Source: CAZAKZ01 sp964485695
GTDB taxonomy: Bacteria; Planctomycetota; JAFGQW01
Reading direction: 5' to 3'
DNA length: 12,213 nt
Assembly: GCA_964485695.1 (NCBI GenBank)
Contig: CAZAKZ010000150.1
Coordinates: 1 to 12,213, forward strand
The notes under the pieces are model-generated. The model did not search any database and was not told where the DNA came from. It saw only the letters and a program-made list of their open reading frames with translations. The position numbers and the translations under genes were made by a program. Position 1 is the first letter of the stretch. Each line of letters opens with the position of its first letter. Positions 6,607-12,213 of this stretch are shown piece after piece.

Positions 6607-6626
6607 GACACCTTGTTCGAGGTGTC
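6607..6626 (+). promoter_or_regulatory. Inverted repeat just downstream of the ATPase -10 box, operator or leader hairpin
   Basis: GACACCT (6607-6613) and AGGTGTC (6620-6626) are perfect inverted copies around TGTTCG. The outer flanks, TTGAC on the left and TCAAG on the right, extend the symmetry if a 3-nt insertion is allowed on the left. It would begin about 10 nt after the predicted transcription start, which suits a repressor operator or the first hairpin of the leader. There is no T-run after it, so it is not a terminator. Confidence 0.4.
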
Positions 6627-6690
6627 AAGAAAATGGGTGTGTCGAGAATCAGGCCGGTAGTGCCGAGGACGACTTCAGGCTGGCGATTCA

Positions 6691-8619
6691 GTGGAAACAT
6701 GCGAGCGTACGGGTGGGGCGGGCATTTCAGCCGATAACCTGGCGGAGGCTCTGAGGGGATCTCTTACGGGCGCCGCCCGTTTCGGCCTCACCGCCAGGCT
6801 TCTGTCGGTGCTGGCCGGCGGGGGCATTCTCGGGGTGGGATTGATACACGGGGCCCTCTTTCCCGACCAGTCCCAGATTTCTTCTATACTCATGGCTGCG
6901 GCCGCCGCCCTGGTTTCGATTCCGGTCCTGGCCACGGCCCTGAAGGGATTTCTTTCCAGCCCCCCGCAGGACTATACGGAGCAACTGGTCTCCCTCGCTC
7001 TCCTGGCCGCCATGGCAAGCGGTGATTTCATCACCGCGACTCTGGTCCCGCTCTTCATGGGCCTGGGGCATTTCCTGGAGGAGCGGTGCATGGCAGGGAC
7101 CCAGGCGGCCATAGACAAGGTCCGCGAGCTCCATGCGCGCCGGGCCATGCGGCTCGTGGATGGCGTGGAAGAACAGGTGACTCCCGATGAATTGCAGGTT
7201 GGCGATCGGGTCATCGTGCGCCCCGGGGAGATCATCCCGGCGGACGGCACCGTCGTGAAGGGCCAGGCCTCGGTGGACCAGGCGCCGGTGACGGGGGAGT
7301 CCACGTACGAGGAGGCGGCCCCCGGTCGGCCTGTGTTTGCAGGAGCAGTGAGCCTGGACGGGATGCTGACCGTGGAAGTGACGGGCGTGGGCAACAGCAC
7401 GGCTCTCGGCCGGGTTCTCGAGTTGCTCCGGGAAGCAGGTGCCTCTAAGTCTCCGGTCACCCAGCTGCTGGAGCGATATGCCGGGCACTACATGCCGGTG
7501 GTGATCCTGATTGCCGCGGCTGTTCTCTTCATCACCACCGACCTGACCCGCGCAATTGCCGTCCTCGTTGTAGCGTGCCCGTGCGCATTCGTTCTGTCCA
7601 GCCCCACTGCAATGGTCGCGGCTCTGGCTGTGGCCTCGCGATTCAGCATCCTGATCAAGAACACTCGATTCCTCGAGTCCGTGGCCGAGGTGGACACCCT
7701 CGTTCTGGACAAGACCGGCACCGTGACCCTCGGCCGCCTTGCTGTCACCGGCGTTCATTCGACGGGCGGGCTCAAGGAGGAGGACCTGATCGCCGCCGCG
7801 GCCTGTGCCGGTTCCGGTTCGCTTCACCCGGCGGCCCGGGCCATCGTGGAAGAGGCCCGCCGGCGGGACCTGGCCTTCGAGACCCCTTCCCGGGTGAAGG
7901 AGGAGCCGGGCCTGGGAATGACCGTGGTCACCGCTGGCGGCACACTTCGCCTCGGGCGCCGGAAATGGTTCGAGGATCTCGGCTTCGAGTGCGGATCATC
8001 TCGAGGCGGGAACGGAACCAAGGTCTGGCTGGCCCGGGACGAGGAGGTCCTGGGCTTCGTGGACCTGGCTGACCGCCCGCGACCCGAGGCCCGGAAGGCC
8101 CTGGAGGAGGCCAGGTCCATGGGCGTGAACCGGTTCGTGCTACTCACCGGCGACAAAAGGATAGTGGCCGAGGCCGTGTCCGGGGACCTCGGCTTCGACG
8201 ACTATGTGGCGGAGGTGCTTCCCGAGCAGAAGCTCGACATCGTGAAGCGGGAGCAGGGCGCCGGCAGGTGCGTCATGGTGGTGGGCGACGGCGTAAACGA
8301 CGCGCCGGCTCTGGCCGGAGGAGACGTGGGCGTGGCCGTGGGCGCCATTGCCAACGAGGTGGCGGTGGGCAGTGCGGACATCGCGATCCTGGCCAACGAT
8401 CTGCGGAGGATTCCGCAGATGATCGCTCTGGCCGCCCGCACCCGTCGCACCATCACCGTGAACATCCTGGTGGGCGCTGGATTCAGCGTCTTCATGCTCG
8501 TCCTGGCCTCCCTCGGCATCATCACACCCCTGGTGGGAGCCGTGTTGCACAACGGCGGAGCCATCTTCGTCCTCATCAACAGTGCGCGACTTCTCCGGTT
8601 GAGCGAATCGGATTTATGA
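6691..8619 (+). CDS. P1B-type heavy-metal-translocating ATPase
   Basis: The 642-residue product is a metal-exporting P-type ATPase of the inner membrane. The key motifs appear in order: TGES at 201-204 (actuator domain), the membrane metal-binding CPC at 296-298, DKTGT with phosphorylated Asp340, the P1B-specific HP at 379-380 (SLHP), and GDGVNDAPA at 532-540. Hydrophobic segments lie at about 35-85, 97-127, 268-310 and 590-628. No N-terminal ferredoxin-like metal-binding domain is present. The last membrane helix reads HNGGA followed by NSARLL, rather than the Asp-containing motif of Zn/Cd/Pb pumps (ZntA type). An HN-containing last helix with a CPC recalls CtpC-like pumps, so the metal (Zn, Cd, Mn or other) is open. 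The GTG at 6691 is the only believable start: a stop in frame lies at 6658-6660, and I see no strong Shine-Dalgarno site. The gene stands alone, divergent from the S9 peptidase, and converges with the HD-GYP gene. Confidence 0.93.
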   Translation: METCERTGGAGISADNLAEALRGSLTGAARFGLTARLLSVLAGGGILGVGLIHGALFPDQSQISSILMAAAAALVSIPVLATALKGFLSSPPQDYTEQLVSLALLAAMASGDFITATLVPLFMGLGHFLEERCMAGTQAAIDKVRELHARRAMRLVDGVEEQVTPDELQVGDRVIVRPGEIIPADGTVVKGQASVDQAPVTGESTYEEAAPGRPVFAGAVSLDGMLTVEVTGVGNSTALGRVLELLREAGASKSPVTQLLERYAGHYMPVVILIAAAVLFITTDLTRAIAVLVVACPCAFVLSSPTAMVAALAVASRFSILIKNTRFLESVAEVDTLVLDKTGTVTLGRLAVTGVHSTGGLKEEDLIAAAACAGSGSLHPAARAIVEEARRRDLAFETPSRVKEEPGLGMTVVTAGGTLRLGRRKWFEDLGFECGSSRGGNGTKVWLARDEEVLGFVDLADRPRPEARKALEEARSMGVNRFVLLTGDKRIVAEAVSGDLGFDDYVAEVLPEQKLDIVKREQGAGRCVMVVGDGVNDAPALAGGDVGVAVGAIANEVAVGSADIAILANDLRRIPQMIALAARTRRTITVNILVGAGFSVFMLVLASLGIITPLVGAVLHNGGAIFVLINSARLLRLSESDL

Positions 8620-8662
8620 ACTTCATTTCTCGAACAGTCCTGAAATCGGGGCACCGATGGCT

Positions 8663-10045
8663 TTACACCAGCAGCCCCTCCAGCAGGCTCGGCGACCGGA
8701 GAATACTGGTCACCTCGCGCTCGTCCTCATCGCCCAGGATGTGGAGATCGAACTCGGGCTGTTCCTCGAGGGGGATCTGGTGCCCTGTCTCGTCACGTAG
8801 TATGCGGACGCGCGTGGAATAGAAGGAAGCGGGGCCGAAGACCACCTGACCCACTTCCCCCGAGGTCAGCTCCAGGATCGTGCCGAGGGGATAGAGGCCC
8901 GTGGTCTTGATGAAGTAGGACAGCATGCCGGGATGAAACATGCTTTTCATTCCCAGCATGATCTTGTAGGCCTCGAGGGGGGTATATGCCGCCTTGTAGG
9001 GCCGCTCCGTGGTCAAGGCCTCGAATACATCGCAGACCTGCAGCAGCTGGGTGACAGCGTCCATCTGGAAATCCTGCGGTGGAACCGGATAGCCCCTTCC
9101 GTCGTGAGTGATGTGGTGGCCGAAGGCGACCTGGACGGCCAGAGGATCCGGATTTTCTTGTTTCAGGAGGATCCGGGCGCCGAGCTCCGGGTGTTTCATC
9201 ATCTCCTCCCTCTCCTCCTGCGTGAGCGAACCGGGCTTGAAGAGGATTTCCTGAGGGACCAGGGCCTTGCCGATGTCGTGGAGGAGGGCCGCACGGCAGA
9301 TTCTGAGCAGGAGCTGTCGGTCGGAGACGAGAGACTTCATCAGGAGGCAGGTTCTGAGGCAGACCCGGATCGAATGGCGAAGGTTGAAATCGTCGCTCTC
9401 CTCGTTGCAGGCAATGACGAGCATGACCTCCGGCTGTTCCTTCAAGATCTTTAATACCTTGGCGGCAATTTCATAGACGCGATCCAGTTCCAGCTCGATG
9501 TTCCTGACCACGCGAATGGCCGAAGTCTGGAGCAGGTCGATCATGTCTTGATACAGCTCCACAGGGACCTGGAGAATCCTCAGCTCGTCGAGGGTTTTCC
9601 ATAGCTCGTCGGCATCCGCACTGGAGTCGTTGAAAGGAGCAACGAATTGCAGGGACTTGATGTCGTTGTTGTGGAGGTTGGCGTTGAGGTCTCTTTCGCC
9701 CTTTATTTCCTTTCGTTTCTGGGAGAGAAGGCCGAGGAGGAAGGAGATGTCCCGCTTCTTGACGTTCTCCTCGAATTTGATTCCTCCTGTTTCGAGCTCC
9801 ATGACGGCGTGGGTCAGCTTCTTTGCGTAGAGGCTCGCACCGAGAAGGGGTTTGTTTCCATGGACAATCCTGTCTTCTGCGATACCGATGGTGAGGGGGA
9901 ATTCCTGCCCTTCCTCCTGCAGTTTTTTGAGGTGGGAGTGAATCAGGTTCACCGACCCTTCGACCCTTGCGTGGGCCGGGAAGTAGAGGATGCTGTTCAT
10001 GATGCCCACGGCAAGTTCTCTGATGAAGGCATTCAGGGTTTGCAC
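8663..10045 (-). CDS. HD-GYP domain protein (probable cyclic-di-GMP phosphodiesterase) with an N-terminal domain shared with its neighbour
   Basis: The 460-residue cytosolic protein has a catalytic HD-GYP domain at about 220-385. His224 lies in RHSIRV, His256-Asp257 in LLHDIGK, His285 in KHPELG, His310-His311 and the DGRGYP motif at 315-320, and Asp339 in CDVFEAL. HD-GYP enzymes hydrolyse cyclic-di-GMP to pGpG or GMP. The usual Glu of HHE is replaced by Ile312, while the listed metal ligands remain. A small C-terminal beta module (about 385-435, YPLGTILELTSGEVGQVV) is common in this type. Residues 1-135 form a separate domain with LTIGIAEDRIVHGN and a hydrophobic SFLLGLL helix, resembling the first part of the adjacent helical-repeat protein. 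The start is GTG (10043-10045), only 4 nt after the stop of the upstream gene, with the AAGGG of its last codons as the Shine-Dalgarno site; this suggests translational coupling. It is second in the operon. Confidence 0.92.
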   Translation of the reverse strand: MQTLNAFIRELAVGIMNSILYFPAHARVEGSVNLIHSHLKKLQEEGQEFPLTIGIAEDRIVHGNKPLLGASLYAKKLTHAVMELETGGIKFEENVKKRDISFLLGLLSQKRKEIKGERDLNANLHNNDIKSLQFVAPFNDSSADADELWKTLDELRILQVPVELYQDMIDLLQTSAIRVVRNIELELDRVYEIAAKVLKILKEQPEVMLVIACNEESDDFNLRHSIRVCLRTCLLMKSLVSDRQLLLRICRAALLHDIGKALVPQEILFKPGSLTQEEREEMMKHPELGARILLKQENPDPLAVQVAFGHHITHDGRGYPVPPQDFQMDAVTQLLQVCDVFEALTTERPYKAAYTPLEAYKIMLGMKSMFHPGMLSYFIKTTGLYPLGTILELTSGEVGQVVFGPASFYSTRVRILRDETGHQIPLEEQPEFDLHILGDEDEREVTSILRSPSLLEGLLV

Positions 10046-10049
10046 TGCT

Positions 10050-11945
10050 TCAGCCCTTCATCTTCAGCGTCCAGTAGACGGCCTTCTGGCAGTTCATGGA
10101 GGCCAGAGCCTTGCGAGCTTCCCGGCGGACTCTGGCCGGATGTCGGGGGAATATGCCCATCGATCGCTCTTGCATGAAAGAAACCAGGACCTCCGCCGTG
10201 TCATCGAGGTCGGCGTGTGCCAGAGCACGAACAGCAATCAGTGCTTTTGATTGATTGGGATCGGTGAGGAGGTTTTTGGCCTTTTTTATCATGGAGGAGA
10301 TGAGGCCCGGATTTTCGGTATTTTCCCATTCCGAGGCCAGGAGCCCGTGGAAGTAGTTTTTCGTCACGGTTTTGATGTCATCGGCGGCATAGAGCCAGGA
10401 CGCCGCCTTCTGGCTGAAAGGAAAGCGCTGGGCGGCCTGAAAGGCTTTCCGTCTTTCACTCCTGTCCGGGTCGTCAATCCAGACCTCGATGATCGGTAGG
10501 ATCTCCGTAATCCTCAGCTTCTGTATCCAGCGCAAAAATCCCCTGCGCGCGAGCGTGTTCTGGCGGAGCCACTTACCACTCTTCAGGATTTTCTCCCGGC
10601 CCACTTCACGGAGTACGGTCTTCATGGCGGCCTTCTGGAGCTCATGCTGCTCCGAGGTCAACCTGTTGCAGAACGGATACAGCACTTCCGGCCAGAGAGT
10701 TCTTGCCAGTTGCGCGAAACTTGTGAGCTCCTGTCCGTTCTTCAGATTCAGTCTATCGAGGAGGATCTTCAGGGTTTCCTCGTCGACGATGTGAGACACC
10801 AGGGGTCTGACACTGCTGCCCATGTGGATCGTATGGATGCGGTCGAGCACCGTTCTCTTCAGGTCTTCCCTGGTCTCGGAGTCTTCCACGGCGTCCAGGA
10901 GTGATATGAGAAGGTCACAGAGAGACTCCAGGACCCGATCCTCCTCCTCGCCGTTCAGGAAGTGCAGGTAGAGCGGGAGAAACGCGCTTTCATGGGGTGA
11001 GGCCACGGAGACGGGTTCATCTGCTTTCGTGAAGAAAGCGTCGATCTCTCCGGTGATAGCGGTCACGTCTTCTTTGTCCACCCTGAACTTTTCGTCTTCG
11101 GGGATACTGTCAGGGGAGATGTCCATGTCCGGGGACGCAATACCGGCCTCATTCAGCTGGAGGAGATCGTCTTTGCGAGGGAAGAACTTCTTTGATATGT
11201 CCTGAAGAAGGATTTTGACCTGGACGGGAATCCCTTCCTCCTGAACCCTCGAGAGGGCGTCTTCGAATCGCTGGAGGGTCTTCTCGATGAGAGCATCGGC
11301 CTCTTCCGGAGCTTCCGGGTCTAATTCCTGTATCGCTGTCAGAAGGGCCTCGATAACGTCCACGCCTTTCGTGGCACCTTCTCCCTGGGAAGCGAATTTT
11401 TCCTGGAGGCTGCTCAGCTGATTGATCAGGGCCTGGAGATTTTCGACGGTAAGAATCGTATCCAGCTCGCGTTCACCGTGGCCGAAGGTGAACCTCTTGA
11501 AGACGGAACCGGATTTGTAGGTGGATTCTTCCAGGATCATGGCATCGGGAATTCCGGACCAGTCCGGAGGTCCGCCGTCTTTACTGTTCAGTTGTCGCAG
11601 GTTGTCGTTCAGAGTAGAAACGAATTTCAGGATGTCCCCCGGCGTGACGTCCTTGGCGATCAACACTTTCCTCAGGTTCAGGTCCTTCAGGTGGTTCCTC
11701 AGCTCCAGCAGCGGACCTTCCACCGCAATCATTTCGCGATTGACCTGGAATTCATCGTCCTCGACTGCGAGGGTCAGGTTCTGATTGGAGTCGCTCTCCC
11801 TGATCTGTCCAGCCACCTGGGCGGCCAGGCGGGGTATTCGTTCTCCGGTGCCGCGGAATATGGCCTCGCTTCGGATCAGGAGGCTCAGCGTCTCAAGGAA
11901 TGTGGTATTGGCCCCACGGGATTGTTTCTTCTCGAGGATGATCAT
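10050..11945 (-). CDS. Helical-repeat-like protein of unknown function, partner of the HD-GYP protein
   Basis: I do not recognise a named family. From the ATG at 11943-11945 the product has 631 residues, rich in Leu, Glu, Asp and Lys, without signal peptide or membrane helix, so it should be cytosolic. Residues about 16-140 look like a distant copy of the N-terminal domain of the HD-GYP protein: an N-terminal helix, then LTLAVEDDEFQVNR where the neighbour has LTIGIAEDRIVHGN, and a later GDILKFVSTLND helix. An acidic linker lies at about 265-310. The rest is all helical, and the C-terminal part (about 435-630) has amphipathic pairs such as RREARKALASM and KALIAVRALAHADLDD that suggest HEAT-like repeats. 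The start is chosen because AAGGA (11954-11958) is 8 nt upstream; the open frame continues to a TTG at 11987 and an ATG at 11954, but neither has a site. It may be a scaffold or adaptor for the HD-GYP enzyme. The codon and base use look less GC-rich than in the left genes. Confidence 0.85.
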   Translation of the reverse strand: MIILEKKQSRGANTTFLETLSLLIRSEAIFRGTGERIPRLAAQVAGQIRESDSNQNLTLAVEDDEFQVNREMIAVEGPLLELRNHLKDLNLRKVLIAKDVTPGDILKFVSTLNDNLRQLNSKDGGPPDWSGIPDAMILEESTYKSGSVFKRFTFGHGERELDTILTVENLQALINQLSSLQEKFASQGEGATKGVDVIEALLTAIQELDPEAPEEADALIEKTLQRFEDALSRVQEEGIPVQVKILLQDISKKFFPRKDDLLQLNEAGIASPDMDISPDSIPEDEKFRVDKEDVTAITGEIDAFFTKADEPVSVASPHESAFLPLYLHFLNGEEEDRVLESLCDLLISLLDAVEDSETREDLKRTVLDRIHTIHMGSSVRPLVSHIVDEETLKILLDRLNLKNGQELTSFAQLARTLWPEVLYPFCNRLTSEQHELQKAAMKTVLREVGREKILKSGKWLRQNTLARRGFLRWIQKLRITEILPIIEVWIDDPDRSERRKAFQAAQRFPFSQKAASWLYAADDIKTVTKNYFHGLLASEWENTENPGLISSMIKKAKNLLTDPNQSKALIAVRALAHADLDDTAEVLVSFMQERSMGIFPRHPARVRREARKALASMNCQKAVYWTLKMKG

Positions 11946-11948
11946 GGT

Positions 11949-11974
11949 ATCCATCCTTGCGGCAATGGATGGAT
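11949..11974 (-). promoter_or_regulatory. Leader hairpin that buries the Shine-Dalgarno site of the helical-repeat/HD-GYP operon
   Basis: In the minus-strand mRNA, ATCCATCC (11967-11974) pairs with GGATGGAT (11949-11956). After one bulged A, TTG (11963-11965) pairs with CAA (11957-11959) around a CCG loop, giving 11 pairs. The AAGGA Shine-Dalgarno sequence (11954-11958) lies wholly in the 3' arm, and the ATG follows 3 nt after the stem. Folding should lower initiation unless a protein, RNA or temperature opens it. Confidence 0.5.
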
Positions 11975-12035
11975 GTGAACCATGCAAGGGACAGAGGTGG
12001 ACCGATCATGTCCGGCCCTGTGGATGTATTCCGAG

Positions 12036-12064
12036 GGCATATGGAAATGAGCGTACATGTTCAA
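12036..12064 (-). promoter_or_regulatory. Possible promoter of the helical-repeat/HD-GYP operon
   Basis: On the minus strand TTGAAC (12059-12064), a 17-bp spacer and TATGCC (12036-12041) give a sigma70-like arrangement. The leader would run about 85 nt to the ATG at 11945 and include the hairpin at 11949-11974. The -10 match is only partial. No sigma54 signature was seen. Confidence 0.3.
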
Positions 12065-12150
12065 ACAGTGAATTTTCGAAATAATCATTTCCAGCTCGAT
12101 GAACCGCTGGAACATGCTTCCGAGTCGACCACGTCTCGGGAGCAGATAAG

Positions 12151-12183
12151 GGGGGTACCCCCTGAGGGATCCCCTCATTTTTT
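12151..12183 (+). terminator. Tandem palindromes ending in a plus-strand intrinsic terminator
   Basis: Two palindromes adjoin: GGGGGTACCCCC (12151-12162), then TGAGGG-ATC-CCCTCA (12163-12177), directly followed by six T's (12178-12183). The second has the form of a factor-independent terminator read on the plus strand. The stretch 11946-12213 holds no gene I recognise, and no plus-strand gene lies to the left before 8619. So it would stop antisense transcription or end a small RNA. To its right the sequence is AT-rich to the window edge. Confidence 0.45.
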
Positions 12184-12213
12184 GTTAACTTATTTTGCGT
12201 AACACATTGTCTT

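Noticed and set aside
6607..6626. Intrinsic terminator or attenuator upstream of the ATPase
   Set aside because: No T-run follows the inverted repeat, so an operator or plain leader hairpin fits better.
6727..7827. Minus-strand open frame of 366 codons opposite the metal ATPase
   Set aside because: It is a shadow of the ATPase, whose motifs are unmistakable; the translation is rich in Gly, His and Arg and has no recognisable domain.
8645..8658. Small hairpin ATCGG-GGCA-CCGAT between the ATPase and HD-GYP genes as a terminator
   Set aside because: Only five pairs and no T-run on either strand; the 43-bp convergent gap (8620-8662) holds no convincing terminator.
12124..12175. SalI, KpnI and BamHI sites close together, suggesting vector polylinker contamination
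   Set aside because: The sites are spaced and ordered unlike common polylinkers, and the sequence between them does not match one. The KpnI and BamHI sites are just the centres of the natural palindromes.
1..12213. CRISPR arrays, insertion sequences, tRNA or rRNA genes
   Set aside because: I found no regularly spaced repeats, no transposase or terminal inverted repeats, and no tRNA-like cloverleaf or rRNA sequence on reading both strands.

Overview
This 12.2 kb window is GC-rich bacterial chromosomal DNA with eight genes that I regard as real, and no tRNA, rRNA, CRISPR array or transposon that I can see. The genes point to a diderm-style free-living bacterium: a Sec-exported protein, a lipoprotein with a lipobox, an HD-GYP signalling protein, a P1B metal pump and an S9 peptidase. 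The C-terminal domain of the secreted beta-propeller protein, and the pairing of an HD-GYP protein with a helical-repeat protein, recall Planctomycetota, Acidobacteriota, Myxococcota and related uncultured phyla. I cannot assign the phylum from this window alone.

Left part (69-3289). A methyltransferase resembling sarcosine/dimethylglycine N-methyltransferase lies on the minus strand. It is divergent from a plus-strand pair: a secreted propeller-like protein (1146-2441) and, 8 bp later, a CPBP-family membrane protein (2450-3289). The shared upstream region holds a good sigma70-type promoter (TTGCTC-18-TATAAT) and a strong Shine-Dalgarno site for the secreted protein. A GC-only 11-bp hairpin sits in the first codons of the CPBP gene and could set its expression apart from that of its upstream partner.

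Middle part (3271-8619). Two minus-strand hydrolase genes follow each other: an S9 prolyl-oligopeptidase-type peptidase (4536-6458), then a beta-lactamase-fold serine hydrolase lipoprotein (3271-4443). The lipoprotein gene overlaps the end of the CPBP gene tail to tail. It may have its own promoter placed so close to the ATG that the mRNA would be leaderless. Divergent from the peptidase is a P1B-type metal-transporting ATPase (6691-8619). Its leader carries a perfect TATAAT and, just downstream, an inverted repeat that looks like an operator or leader hairpin. Both hydrolases would act on peptides or peptide-like substrates, but no shared pathway can be proved here.

Right part (8663-12213). 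A two-gene minus-strand operon encodes a helical-repeat-like protein (10050-11945) and a downstream HD-GYP protein (8663-10045). The genes are 4 bp apart and probably translationally coupled. Their N-terminal regions look distantly homologous, so the two may form a signalling pair built on a shared domain. The Shine-Dalgarno site of the first gene is buried in an 11-bp hairpin, which suggests translational control of the whole pair. Beyond it, 268 bp of apparently non-coding DNA ends in tandem palindromes, the last followed by six T's. That looks like a plus-strand terminator with no recognised plus-strand gene to serve.

The most interesting items are the HD-GYP/helical-repeat pair with its structured leader, the orphan terminator, the unusual P1B pump with its leader, and the CPBP protein lacking the usual motif-1 arginine. 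All regulatory calls come from reading the sequence only.
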